DNA of 64,000 nt from an uncultured Lachnospiraceae bacterium (GTDB taxonomy: Bacteria > Bacillota > Clostridia > Lachnospirales > Lachnospiraceae): NCBI GenBank assembly GCA_947586255.1, contig CANPXP010000001.1, positions 61,718 through 125,717 on the forward strand, given 5' to 3'. Each line of letters opens with the position of its first letter. The stretch's first letter is position 1. The notes under the pieces are model-generated. The model was not told the DNA's origin, made no database searches, and worked only from the letters and a program-made list of their open reading frames with translations. Positions 41,617-50,377 of the stretch are shown here, piece after piece. A program made the position numbers and the translations under genes.

Positions 41617-43155
41617 ATGGGAAAAGCCATGGGAAGTGAGCCGCTGGGCAGGCTGTATGGCGGCAAAAAGGCCAAGAGGCGCAGAGAGTGGCGGGGCCTT
41701 CGGGACACCTGGTACGATTATGTCCACTGGCTCGGCATCTGGGGAACGCTGATTAAGTTCATGCTGCATCCGGCCAACCTGAAAGCCTTCTTCCGCTATC
41801 GGTGGATGGTGAATTATCTGGCGGTGCCGGATTTTTTCGACCGGCACACGGAGGGAATGCGGGGAACGCAGCTGCGAGTCGCGCGGGTTGCTCTGGAGCT
41901 GGTGGTGCGGGATATGTGCAAGAGCATGAGCGTCATGTTCCGCGCGGATCCCGCCTGCGGCAACGACAGGGCGTTGAACGAGAAGCTGGTGGTCTTCGAT
42001 GAAAATATGATGAGTCAGATTATGAACGGTTTTCCGAATCTGAAGTGGGTGTCCGTGGAGGTGCCGGCGGTCTACACCTGCGCCATGATGGCCCAGGACG
42101 GCGTGCTGTACTATCTGGACGCGGCGCAGGCGTACGGGATTCCGAACGACGTCTGCCCCATGCCTGCGGCGGAGCTGGGGGTCGCCCTGGAGGGGGACTA
42201 TCCGAAGATCGGCAGGTGCGCCGTGCAGTGCAATACCACCTGCGACGGCAGTCTGATGGGCAACGGTATCATGGCTTCCTGCATGGACATTCCGACGTTC
42301 CAGCTGGCGGTGCCGATCCGGCACGGTGAGGAGAGCGTGCAGCAGTATGCGGCGGAGGAAATCCTGAACGCCATCGACTTCATAGAGCGGCAGACCGGCG
42401 AGACGTTCGACTGGAACGCCTTTTTCGAGACGATGAAGCGCTTCAACCAGGAGACGGAGCAGCTTCTGGAGTGGTATGACATCTCGCGGACGCCCTATCC
42501 GCAGATCACGGGCAACAGTCTGTCCCTGTACCGCTATGCGGTCTATATGGCGGCGGGCGGCAGAGTGCAGGATTTTCTCGACACGGACCACAAGCTGACG
42601 AAGCTGGCCATGAAGGGGTATGCGCGCAGAGAGCTGATGGCGAAGGAGGTGCGCCACCGCGCCATCACATGGGGCGTGCAGTCGGCCTACTATACAGCCT
42701 TCGGTATCTGGTTGCAGAACTGCTGGGGGATCGTGACGCTGGTGGATATGCTGACGCTGTGCTCCACCAGAATGATCGACACGCAGGATAAGGACAAGGC
42801 GGTCTACGACCTGGCCTATCTGTATGAAAAGATGATTATGCGCAGCCGCTCCAACGGCGGATACGAGGTGGGCGTCGCCGATTTGTGGCGCTTCTGCGAG
42901 AGTTTTCAGGTGGATATGGTGATCATGTACGCGCATATGGGCTGTAAATCCATGTCGGGCTATCATGGCCTGTTTGAGGAGGAAGCCAGGGCTCACGGCG
43001 TTCATCTGGTGTGGGCGACGCACGGGCTGATGGACGCGAGAGGGGTTTCGCGCAAGGATATGCGCACAGAGGTGAATCGCTATATGCGCACGGTCCTGCG
43101 GGAGGAACCGCTGGACCCGAGTCTGGAGGAGATCGACGACGAGCTGGCGTGGTAG
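41617..43155 (+). CDS. 2-hydroxyacyl-CoA dehydratase family subunit (HgdA-like, extended)
   Basis: 512 residues, longer than the usual 380-480. The N-terminal 80 residues are basic and aromatic (WYDYVHWLGIWGTLIKFMLH). The dehydratase core has WVSVEVPAVYTCAMMAQDGV, PNDVCPMPAAELG, GRCAVQCNTTCDGSLMGNG and IPTFQLAVPIRHGEES, with a late YAHMGCKSMSG. Cysteine-rich CAVQCNTTC is unusual and may hold an iron-sulfur cluster. It follows the previous subunit by 20 bp with AGAAAGGA before the ATG, so the two probably form a heterodimer. The substrate is unknown. Confidence 0.83.
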   Translation: MGKAMGSEPLGRLYGGKKAKRRREWRGLRDTWYDYVHWLGIWGTLIKFMLHPANLKAFFRYRWMVNYLAVPDFFDRHTEGMRGTQLRVARVALELVVRDMCKSMSVMFRADPACGNDRALNEKLVVFDENMMSQIMNGFPNLKWVSVEVPAVYTCAMMAQDGVLYYLDAAQAYGIPNDVCPMPAAELGVALEGDYPKIGRCAVQCNTTCDGSLMGNGIMASCMDIPTFQLAVPIRHGEESVQQYAAEEILNAIDFIERQTGETFDWNAFFETMKRFNQETEQLLEWYDISRTPYPQITGNSLSLYRYAVYMAAGGRVQDFLDTDHKLTKLAMKGYARRELMAKEVRHRAITWGVQSAYYTAFGIWLQNCWGIVTLVDMLTLCSTRMIDTQDKDKAVYDLAYLYEKMIMRSRSNGGYEVGVADLWRFCESFQVDMVIMYAHMGCKSMSGYHGLFEEEARAHGVHLVWATHGLMDARGVSRKDMRTEVNRYMRTVLREEPLDPSLEEIDDELAW

Positions 43156-43215
43156 GCGTTATGCAGGTATTATTTATAGAAAAAGGGCGTAAAACCGCCC
43201 GGACGGAGGAAGACT

Positions 43216-44010
43216 ATGAAATATTTCGGCGGCTGCGATGCCGGAAGTACCTATACCAAGTGCGTGATTCTGGACGAGGCGGGCGGGATCGCCGCCCGTG
43301 TGACGAACAAGAGCAGGATCAATCCCGTGCTCAGCGCGCAGGCCGCTCTGGACGAGGCTGTGGCGCAGATTCCCGATCTGCGGGAGGCGAAGGAGCTGTC
43401 CTATCTGGTGGGGACGGGCTACGGGCGCAACAAGGTTCCCTTTGCGGATGAGAACATCTCGGAGATCAGCTGCCACGCGATGGGTGTGCATGTGGTAAAT
43501 CCGGAGGTGAAGGCGATCATTGACATCGGCGGGCAGGATGTGAAGGGCATCGCGGTGGACAGCGACGGCACGGTTCTGGATTTTGCGATGAACGACAAGT
43601 GCGCCGCCGGAACGGGGCGTTTCTTTGAGACGATGGCGAACGCTTTTGAGATGTCGCTGGAAGAATTTTCCAGGCTGTCGCTTCGCGCAAAGAATGTGAT
43701 ACCGATCACGGCGCAGTGCACGGTCTTCGCGGAGAGCGAGGTGATCTCGCTGGTCGGGGAGGGCAAGCCGATGGAGGAGATCGCGGCGGGAATCGAGATG
43801 TCGGTGGCGAAGCGCTGCTTCGTCATGGCTAAGAAGGCCGGCGCGGTGGACTGTGTGGCATTGACGGGCGGCTGCGCCAAGAATGAAGGACTGAGGGACG
43901 CCATCGAGAAGGTGCTGAAGCTGAAGGTGATCGAACTTTCCGAAGATCCGCAGCTGATGGGGGCTTTGGGCGCCGCGGAGTACGCGAGACAGAAAGGGAT
44001 GAACGGATGA
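43216..44010 (+). CDS. Acyl-CoA dehydratase activator (HgdC/BcrA-BadF type ATPase)
   Basis: 264 residues, the standard length of the homodimeric activator. ASKHA-fold motifs: YFGGCDAGSTYTKCVILDE (phosphate 1), IIDIGGQDVKGIAV (phosphate 2) and ALTGGCAKNEGLRDAI (adenosine). The cysteines that hold the bridging [4Fe-4S] cluster are in NDKCAAGTGRFF (about 128) and TAQCTVFAESE (about 166). It injects electrons into the dehydratase-type subunits at the cost of ATP. Start follows CGGAGG. Its stop codon overlaps the start of the next small gene (ATGATG). Confidence 0.93.
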   Translation: MKYFGGCDAGSTYTKCVILDEAGGIAARVTNKSRINPVLSAQAALDEAVAQIPDLREAKELSYLVGTGYGRNKVPFADENISEISCHAMGVHVVNPEVKAIIDIGGQDVKGIAVDSDGTVLDFAMNDKCAAGTGRFFETMANAFEMSLEEFSRLSLRAKNVIPITAQCTVFAESEVISLVGEGKPMEEIAAGIEMSVAKRCFVMAKKAGAVDCVALTGGCAKNEGLRDAIEKVLKLKVIELSEDPQLMGALGAAEYARQKGMNG

Positions 44011-44198
44011 TGCTTAAGGTGCTGCTGATCATTGCCGCCGTGCTGGCGGCGCTGTTTGTACTGAGCCTCGTGGTGTATTTTCTGAACTTGGACATGAAGC
44101 TGGCCGCGGCGATGATTCCCGTCATGAATAAGCTCTACGACAGGGGCAGGGCCAAGCGGGCCGGGAAGGCGGCGGAGAAAAAGGATGGAGCTGTATGA
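44007..44198 (+). CDS. Small single-pass membrane protein
   Basis: 63 residues: one hydrophobic segment (LKVLLIIAAVLAALFVLSLV, residues 3-22, extending to about 27) and a basic C-terminus (RGRAKRAGKAAEKKDG). Overlaps the activator gene by 4 bp and the next gene by 14 bp, so it is firmly part of this operon. I do not recognise it. A role as membrane anchor for the reductase complex is possible (inference from position only). Confidence 0.65.
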   Translation: MMLKVLLIIAAVLAALFVLSLVVYFLNLDMKLAAAMIPVMNKLYDRGRAKRAGKAAEKKDGAV

Positions 44199-44919
44199 TG
44201 GGCTGATCGCCCGCTGTGAATCCATGCTGGCGCCTTTTTCGCGCAGGCGCATCCGGGTCGGCGCGGAGGCGGACGGGGACGTGCTCTGGCCGGAGGCGGA
44301 GGAGAGCCGCATTCTGTTCCGCAGGGACACGGCGTATGAGCTGGGCGGCGGAAACCTGCCCGCTTACAGCGGCGTGTCCTTTACCTCGGACGGCGCCGTG
44401 GAGGACGAGATCGTGGTGTGTGGACCGGATCTGGGACAGATCGAGGAGGACTGCCCCTACGCGCGGCTGACGATCCTGCGGGTGGACGAGGGCGCCTGGC
44501 AGGACAGGGAGCAGGCGTACCGGGTGCTGCGGCGTCTGGATTACACCAGATATCATGTGCGGCCGGAGGGCTTTATGCTGCGAATCTCGGCGGCGGCGCA
44601 CAGGGAGCCGGTGCGGGTGGGCGCTTCGGCCCTGCAGGCGGGGCTTGATTTCGAGCGGGTCGGGCGAAGATTTCTGCACGCCTACCACGGGCATCCGGAA
44701 GTTTTGGGCGCGCGGGTGTATTTTATCACGGAGCCGGCGTTCCCTTATGAGGAGTTCGGGGAGGCGGTCCGCAGGATGGACGACGTCACGGAGTCTCTGC
44801 ATGAAATTTTTCGGAATCCGGTTATGGACTGCGCGGCCTGCAGGCTGAAACCGGTGTGCGACGAGGTGGAAGGACTGCGGAAGCTGCACTTCGCCGCCCG
44901 GCGGATGGAGCGCTCCTGA
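44185..44919 (+). CDS. Unrecognised protein with C-x2-C-x5-C motif
   Basis: 244 residues. The central part includes YSGVSFTSDGAVEDEIVVCG and GQIEEDCPYARLTILRVDEG. The C-terminal part carries MDCAACRLKPVCDEVEGLRK (about 214-233), a compact three-cysteine set suited to a metal or Fe-S site. I do not recognise a family with confidence. The SFTSDG / CAAC pattern reminds me weakly of CO dehydrogenase/acetyl-CoA synthase-related proteins, which would agree with the CooC-like ATPase upstream, but this is an untested impression. Overlaps the small membrane gene; AGAAAAAGGATGGAGCTG shows the start after AAAAAGG. Last member of the operon before the ROK kinase. Confidence 0.7.
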   Translation: MELYDGLIARCESMLAPFSRRRIRVGAEADGDVLWPEAEESRILFRRDTAYELGGGNLPAYSGVSFTSDGAVEDEIVVCGPDLGQIEEDCPYARLTILRVDEGAWQDREQAYRVLRRLDYTRYHVRPEGFMLRISAAAHREPVRVGASALQAGLDFERVGRRFLHAYHGHPEVLGARVYFITEPAFPYEEFGEAVRRMDDVTESLHEIFRNPVMDCAACRLKPVCDEVEGLRKLHFAARRMERS

Positions 44920-44942
44920 TGCGGGCGCGGGGAGGTGAAGAG

Positions 44943-45851
44943 ATGGTACTGGGCGCGTTGGAGGCCGGCGGCACCAAGATGGCGTGCGCCGTTGGAGATG
45001 AGACGGGCAAAATCCTGGACAGAATGACGATACCGACGGATCTGCCGTCCGTGACGGTGCCGCGGATGGCTGCATATTTCGGGGAACACGGCGTCGCAGC
45101 GCTGGGAATCGGCTGTTTCGGTCCGCTGGAGCTGCGTGAACACTCGCCGCGCTACGGGTATATCACGTCCACGCCGAAGTCCGGCTGGCGGGATTATGAC
45201 ATCGTGGGCGCATTCTCCGGGGCGCTGCGTTGTCCCATCGGCTTCGATACGGATGTGAACGCCGCCGTGCTGGGCGAGGTAGCGTTTGGGCAGGCGCGGG
45301 GAATGGACTGCGCCGTCTATGTGACTGTTGGCACCGGCATCGGGGCTGGCATCTATATAGAAGGAAAGCTGCTTCACGGCATGTTGCACCCGGAGGCCGG
45401 ACATGTGCCGGTCAGACGGCGAAAGGACGATCGCTATGCCGGAAACTGCCCGTATCACAGGGATTGTCTGGAAGGGCTGGCTTCCGGGCCCGCCATCGAG
45501 GCGCGCTGGGGAGAGAAGGCGGAGCTTCTCGCGGACCGGCCCGAGGTCTGGGAGTTGGAGGCGGATTACCTGGCGCAGGCGCTTGCGGGATATATCCTGA
45601 CACTCTCGCCGCAGATCATTATCCTGGGCGGCGGTGTGATGCGGCAGGAACAGCTTTTTCCGATGATCAGGCAGAAGACGGCCGATCTGCTGGGCGGCTA
45701 TCTGCAGGCGGAGGAGCTGCGCGACATGGATCGCTATATCGTGCCGGCCGGCCTGCGGGGCGATCAGGGCGTCATGGGCTGCCTGGAGCTGGCGAGGCGC
45801 GCGTATGACGCCGGATGCCCCGAAAAAAAGAAAAAGTCAATTCATCTCTAA
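44943..45851 (+). CDS. ROK family sugar kinase (fructokinase-like)
   Basis: 302 residues from the ATG after GGGGAGGTGAAG. ROK signatures: LGALEAGGTKMACAVGDE (ATP loop), GIGCFGPLEL, DTDVNAAVLGEVAFGQARG (catalytic Asp in the DVNAA segment), VTVGTGIGAGIYIEGKLLHG and HPEAGHVPVRR, then zinc-site residues in CPYHRDCLEGLASGPAIEARWG. This matches the ScrK/GmuE-type fructokinases, phosphorylating fructose or mannose at the expense of ATP. It follows the novel cysteine protein by 23 bp and may be co-transcribed, though a functional link is unclear. Its TAA stop codon forms the -35 box of the flgM promoter. Confidence 0.9.
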   Translation: MVLGALEAGGTKMACAVGDETGKILDRMTIPTDLPSVTVPRMAAYFGEHGVAALGIGCFGPLELREHSPRYGYITSTPKSGWRDYDIVGAFSGALRCPIGFDTDVNAAVLGEVAFGQARGMDCAVYVTVGTGIGAGIYIEGKLLHGMLHPEAGHVPVRRRKDDRYAGNCPYHRDCLEGLASGPAIEARWGEKAELLADRPEVWELEADYLAQALAGYILTLSPQIIILGGGVMRQEQLFPMIRQKTADLLGGYLQAEELRDMDRYIVPAGLRGDQGVMGCLELARRAYDAGCPEKKKKSIHL

Positions 45852-45875
45852 AGTCTTGCGGGAAATGTCCGATAC
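45849..45875 (+). promoter_or_regulatory. Sigma-28 promoter of the flgM operon
   Basis: TAAA (45849-45852), 15 bp, TCCGATAC (45868-45875), close to the consensus TAAA-N15-GCCGATAT. The start of flgM is 38 bp downstream. Confidence 0.88.
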
Positions 45876-45912
45876 TAATAGTGTAAAGGTCATTTGAGAA
45901 AGGAGAGTCAAT

Positions 45913-46194
45913 ATGCGTATAGAGGCTTACACGCAGGTTCAGCAGCTGTACAGCGCGAAGAAACCCGCGAAAACGCAGGAAAAAGCAAAGACAGCTTCCT
46001 CTGATCGGATACAGATCTCCAGTATCGGCAAGGACATTCAGACTGCCAAGAACGCAGTGGCTGCGTCTGACGATATCAGGGAAGAACTGACGGCTCCCAT
46101 CAAAGCGAGCATCGCGAACGGCACCTATCAGGTGAGCGGCGAGAGTTTCGCGGAGAAGCTGATGAGGAAGTATGAGGAGATTGAGAGTCTCTGA
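45913..46194 (+). CDS. flgM: Anti-sigma-28 factor FlgM
   Basis: 93 residues. The N-terminus is disordered and basic; the C-terminal helices that hold the sigma factor are recognisable: SDRIQISSIGKDIQTAKNAV, then IKASIANGTYQVSGESFAEK and LMRKYEEIE. FlgM blocks sigma-28 until the hook is finished, then leaves through the flagellar exporter. Preceded by a sigma-28 promoter, so it is in a feedback loop with its own target. AGAAAGGAGAG lies before the ATG. First gene of the flgM-flgN-flgK-flgK-flgL-fliW-csrA run. Confidence 0.93.
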   Translation: MRIEAYTQVQQLYSAKKPAKTQEKAKTASSDRIQISSIGKDIQTAKNAVAASDDIREELTAPIKASIANGTYQVSGESFAEKLMRKYEEIESL

Positions 46195-46217
46195 CACAGT
46201 GAAGGAGAGATTTTGCC

Positions 46218-46736
46218 GTGGCGAGTTTAATGGAAGTGCTGATTGACGTTTTGGATCAGGAAGGTCAGGAATATGAGAAACTTCTGGCTTTGTCCATACG
46301 CAAAACTCCCGTCATTGTGTCCGAGAATCTGGACGAATTATCAAAGATCACGGATGATGAGCAAATCATAGTAAGCAGGATCAACCATCTGGACGCCCAG
46401 AGGACGGAAGCTATCGGTGATATTGCTAATGTGCTTAACAAGGATGTTGCGACTTTAAAAATTGTGGATTTGATCAAAATGCTGGCGGCGAGACCGGAGG
46501 AGCAGAAGGCGCTCGCGGAAGTTTTTGACAGGCTGCAGGAGAACGTGCGGAACGTGAAGCGCGTCAACGAGCAGAACCGCGAGTTGATCGAGCAGGCGCT
46601 GGAACTGGTGCAGTTCAATATGAATGTTCTGCAGTCGATCAATAAAGCGCCCGAGACGGCAAACTACAATAAGGGCGCCTACAATACGGGCGACATGATC
46701 GGTATGAGCAACAAGGTGTTTGACGCCAAACAGTAA
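46218..46736 (+). CDS. flgN: Flagellar chaperone FlgN family protein
   Basis: 172 residues, nearly all helical, from a GTG start with GAAGGAG 10 nt upstream. The pattern (LIDVLDQEGQEYEKLLALSI, ITDDEQIIVSRINHLDAQR, LQENVRNVKRVNEQNRELIE, ALELVQFNMNVLQSI) is that of FlgN, the export chaperone for the hook-filament junction proteins FlgK and FlgL encoded next. Ends YNTGDMIGMSNKVFDAKQ. 21 bp to flgK. Confidence 0.9.
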   Translation: MASLMEVLIDVLDQEGQEYEKLLALSIRKTPVIVSENLDELSKITDDEQIIVSRINHLDAQRTEAIGDIANVLNKDVATLKIVDLIKMLAARPEEQKALAEVFDRLQENVRNVKRVNEQNRELIEQALELVQFNMNVLQSINKAPETANYNKGAYNTGDMIGMSNKVFDAKQ

Positions 46737-46756
46737 TTGTTGAGGACGGTATAGTT

Positions 46757-48412
46757 ATGTCATTGATGGGTAGTTTTTGGGTAGGCGTATCAGGCTTACA
46801 GACTTCAAATAATGCGCTGAACACGACGGCGCACAACATGTCTAATCTGGATACCACCGGATATACCAGACAGCAGGTCTCCCAGGGGACGAGAACGTAC
46901 ATGACGCTCGCCAAGGGAAGGCCGAACTGGCAGCAGATCGGTCTTGGTGTCAACTATACCCTCACAAGACAAGAGAGAGATTTATTCCTGGATAAGAGAT
47001 ATCGCCGCGAGTCGGGGCGCAACGCTTTCTATGACGTTTCCGCGGCGGCTTTGGAGGAGATAGAGTATATTCTGGGCGAGGGACCGGGCGGCGACCCCAC
47101 CGTGGGACACGAGTTCTCCACGGCCATCGACGAACTCTGGAAGGCGGTGCAGGAGCTGAGCAAGGATCCCACCAGCGCGGTGAACCAGAATTTGTTCGTG
47201 ACGAGATCCTACGAATTTCTGAGCAAGGCGTCCGCGGTCTACACGAGCCTGGGACAGTATCAGGACAACCTGAATCAGGAGATCATAGGCGACGTCAATA
47301 AGATCAACAGCTATGCCGCTCAGATCGAGGAACTGAACCGCAAGATCGTGAGCATCGAGTCTGGCAAGGAGCATGCCAACGATCTGCGAGACAAGCGCAA
47401 TTATCTGCTGGATGAACTGTCCAAGCTGGGCAACATCACGTTCAGCGAGGATGCTTCGGGATATATGAGCGTCAGACTGGAGGAAGTGGATCTGGTTAAG
47501 GGCGGTCTGGTCAACACCATCGACCTGTACACGGATCCGGAGACCGGCTTCTATACGCCGTACTGGAGAATGCTCGCCAAGGCTTCCTACGACGAGGACG
47601 GCAACCGGGTAGTCACCGAGGACGGCATTCAGGGCGCAGAGGTCTTCGATCTGACGAGAACCGTGTCTTCCGACCTGAACACCGATATCGGTTCCCTGAA
47701 AAGTATGCTGCTCGCGCGGGGCGACCACAGGGCGACCTACAGCGAGTTGAAAGATATCAACACGGACGGCGAGTATGAAGCGGGCTGGTACAACCGCCAC
47801 ATTTCCCAGTCGGTCATCATGAATGTGGAGGCGGAGTTCGATCAGCTGGTCAACGCCGTTGTGACTAAGATCAACGATACGCTCGCGTGGGAGGCGGAGC
47901 GCGTCGATCCGGGTAATGCGGACGGCTCCTACTATCTGCGGGACGAAAACGGCGATCCCTACCAGCTTTTCCAGAAGCGCAATGAATATCAGGACTGGAC
48001 GGTGTCGAACCTGCAGATCAATCAGGAACTCCGCCAGAATCCGGCGCTCCTGAAGTTCCGGCTGAATGAGCACTCGGAAGACAACCCGGCGATGGAGCGG
48101 CTGAAGGAGGCTTTCGAGGAGCGGATCTATATGCTGAATCCCAATGTGCAGACGCCGCTCAGCTTCAACGACTATTACACGAACCTGGTCGGCCAGGTGG
48201 CGAACAGCGGCTCCGTCATGCGGGGCGTGCAGGAGACGCAGACGGTGGCCACCGACGCGCTGATGAACGCGAGGGAACAGGTGGTGGGCGTCTCCTCCGA
48301 CGAGGAACTCAGCAACATGATTAAATTTCAGAACGCTTACAACGCATCCAGCCGCTACATCAATGTGGTTGACGAGATGCTGGAACATATACTGACTACG
48401 CTCGGCAGCTGA
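46757..48412 (+). CDS. flgK: Flagellar hook-associated protein 1, first copy
   Basis: 551 residues. N-terminal signature FWVGVSGLQTSNNALNTTAH, then NLDTTGYTRQQVSQ, and C-terminal NMIKFQNAYNASSRYINVVDEMLEHILTTLG, the two helical ends that join the hook and filament. The ATG follows TTGAGGACGG. It is one of two adjacent flgK-like genes; the ends of the two proteins are related but the middles differ. Confidence 0.93.
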   Translation: MSLMGSFWVGVSGLQTSNNALNTTAHNMSNLDTTGYTRQQVSQGTRTYMTLAKGRPNWQQIGLGVNYTLTRQERDLFLDKRYRRESGRNAFYDVSAAALEEIEYILGEGPGGDPTVGHEFSTAIDELWKAVQELSKDPTSAVNQNLFVTRSYEFLSKASAVYTSLGQYQDNLNQEIIGDVNKINSYAAQIEELNRKIVSIESGKEHANDLRDKRNYLLDELSKLGNITFSEDASGYMSVRLEEVDLVKGGLVNTIDLYTDPETGFYTPYWRMLAKASYDEDGNRVVTEDGIQGAEVFDLTRTVSSDLNTDIGSLKSMLLARGDHRATYSELKDINTDGEYEAGWYNRHISQSVIMNVEAEFDQLVNAVVTKINDTLAWEAERVDPGNADGSYYLRDENGDPYQLFQKRNEYQDWTVSNLQINQELRQNPALLKFRLNEHSEDNPAMERLKEAFEERIYMLNPNVQTPLSFNDYYTNLVGQVANSGSVMRGVQETQTVATDALMNAREQVVGVSSDEELSNMIKFQNAYNASSRYINVVDEMLEHILTTLGS

Positions 48413-48446
48413 TAGGGCCGGACGGGGACGGAAGGAGTGAAGGAAC

Positions 48447-50306
48447 ATGCCATCTACATTTTTCGGACTGGAGATTGCGGCGTCGGGACTGCGGGCGGCC
48501 AATGCGGCGCTCAACACGACGGCGAACAATATCAGCAATACGAATACGCAGGGCTACAGCCGTCAGACGGTCAAGCAGGAGGCGATGAACCCTCTGCGCG
48601 TATTCACCACCTACGGGTGTGCGGGAGCGGGCGTCAACACGCTGGCCATCGAGCGTATTCGCGAGAACTTCTACGACAATAAATTCCGCCAGAATGAGAC
48701 GAAGCTGGGCGAATTCGACACGAAGGCATACTACTGTGAGATGATTCAGCAGTATCTGACGGATGACGGCAAGACCGGTTTTACCTCGGTGTTCGATCAG
48801 CTGGCGGTCTCGCTGCAGAGCCTGGCGAACGACCCCAACAACGATTCCGTGAAAATGTCTTTCCGCTCCACGGCGAAGAGCCTGACGGATTACTTCAACA
48901 ATATGTACGGAGATCTGCAGAATCTGCAGGAGGACGTCAACGACGAGATCAAGATCCGCGTGGACCACATCAACTCCATCGCGCAGGACATCGCGACGGT
49001 CAACAAGCAGATCAACGTGATCGAGATGAGCGGCTCCGCGGCGAACGAGCTTCGCGACAAGCGGGATAACCTCATCGACGAGCTCTCCGCCATCGTGGAC
49101 GTGAAGACCGAAGAGGTTCCGATTTATGACCAGAACGGCAACGACACGGGCGCGACCAGATGCATCGTCCGAATTGCGGGCGGGCAGGTTCTGGTCGATA
49201 TGAACGAATACAACCAGCTCACCTGTGTGGCGCGCACGAAGGAGGAAAAGGTCAACCAGACCGATGTGGACGGTCTTTACGATATCTACTGGACGGATGG
49301 CAGAAGCTTCGGCATGTACAACGAGTCCATGAGCGGTGAGCTGAAGGGGCTGATCCAGATGCGGGACGGCAACAACGGCGAGTATTTCCACGGCAAGGCG
49401 ACGAGCATTATCTACGCGGGCAAGACGAGCAGAGTCACGATCTCGGTGGAGGACTCCTATCTGAAGAGCATGTCGCAGTGCAAGCTGTCCGACACGGGCG
49501 GCGTCATCAATATCGGCGATCAGCTCTACTACTATACGGACTGGTCCTATGACGAGGCGACCGGCTCCTACACCTTCACCATCGACAATGAGATGAGCGA
49601 CGCGCCGCTCACCGTCGTGAAGCTGAACCGGGACGCGGCGATCAATCAGGGCGTGGATTACCAGGGCGTGCCCTATTACATGTCCCAGATGAACGAGTGG
49701 ATCAGAGAGTTCGCGCAGAGAGTCAACGACATCTTCACGGATGGACTCACGGGCGCGGGCGAGGACGCGGGCATCCTCTTCACGGGCGCTTATCCGAACG
49801 GAACCGGGGAATACACGGAGGATGAACTGAACGATTCCCGCGGCAACGGTAAGGGATACTACTATATGACGGCGGGCAACGTGACTGTCACGGACGAGTT
49901 GATGCACGACGCGAGTCTGCTGGGCACGAGAGAGAATGTGGATGATCCGGATACCGACGACCGGACGGAAGAGGACGGCGTGGAGCAGAACAATCAGGTG
50001 CGCAAGGTTATCTCCATGATCAACGACGTGAAACAGTTCAGCTTCCGCGGCAGGACGGCGAGCGGCTTCCTGGAGTGCGTGCTGTCCGACGCGATGTTGA
50101 ATACGAGCAATGCGGACACTTTCTACTCGACCTATCTGAGCCTGGAGATGAATATCGACAACCAGCGGACGTCGATCTCCGGCGTGGACGAGGACGAGGA
50201 GGCGCTGAGCCTGATCAAGTACGAGAATTCCTACACGCTGGCGTCGAAGATGATCTCCGTGCTCACCGAGGTGTACGACAGACTGATCCTGCAGACGGGC
50301 GTATAA
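48447..50306 (+). CDS. flgK: Flagellar hook-associated protein 1, second copy
   Basis: 619 residues. N-terminus FFGLEIAASGLRAANAALNT and ISNTNTQGYSRQTVKQEAMN; C-terminus ALSLIKYENSYTLASKMISV, then LTEVYDRLILQTGV. It has the better match to canonical FlgK (ANAALNTTANNISNTNTQGYSR). The ATG follows GAAGGAGTGAAGG. Either the two proteins form a mixed junction ring, or one has taken a different role. 71 bp to flgL. Confidence 0.92.
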   Translation: MPSTFFGLEIAASGLRAANAALNTTANNISNTNTQGYSRQTVKQEAMNPLRVFTTYGCAGAGVNTLAIERIRENFYDNKFRQNETKLGEFDTKAYYCEMIQQYLTDDGKTGFTSVFDQLAVSLQSLANDPNNDSVKMSFRSTAKSLTDYFNNMYGDLQNLQEDVNDEIKIRVDHINSIAQDIATVNKQINVIEMSGSAANELRDKRDNLIDELSAIVDVKTEEVPIYDQNGNDTGATRCIVRIAGGQVLVDMNEYNQLTCVARTKEEKVNQTDVDGLYDIYWTDGRSFGMYNESMSGELKGLIQMRDGNNGEYFHGKATSIIYAGKTSRVTISVEDSYLKSMSQCKLSDTGGVINIGDQLYYYTDWSYDEATGSYTFTIDNEMSDAPLTVVKLNRDAAINQGVDYQGVPYYMSQMNEWIREFAQRVNDIFTDGLTGAGEDAGILFTGAYPNGTGEYTEDELNDSRGNGKGYYYMTAGNVTVTDELMHDASLLGTRENVDDPDTDDRTEEDGVEQNNQVRKVISMINDVKQFSFRGRTASGFLECVLSDAMLNTSNADTFYSTYLSLEMNIDNQRTSISGVDEDEEALSLIKYENSYTLASKMISVLTEVYDRLILQTGV

Positions 50307-50377
50307 CGGACGGCGCGGACCGCGCGGCGGCGGTACAGAGCCGGACAGGACAGAGAGATAGAAGAGAGGTAATAGCC

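Noticed and set aside
50075..50377. Extension of flgL upstream by 101 codons
   Set aside because: This part overlaps the 3' end of flgK in another frame; the ATG at 50378 has a ribosome site and the canonical FlgL N-terminus.
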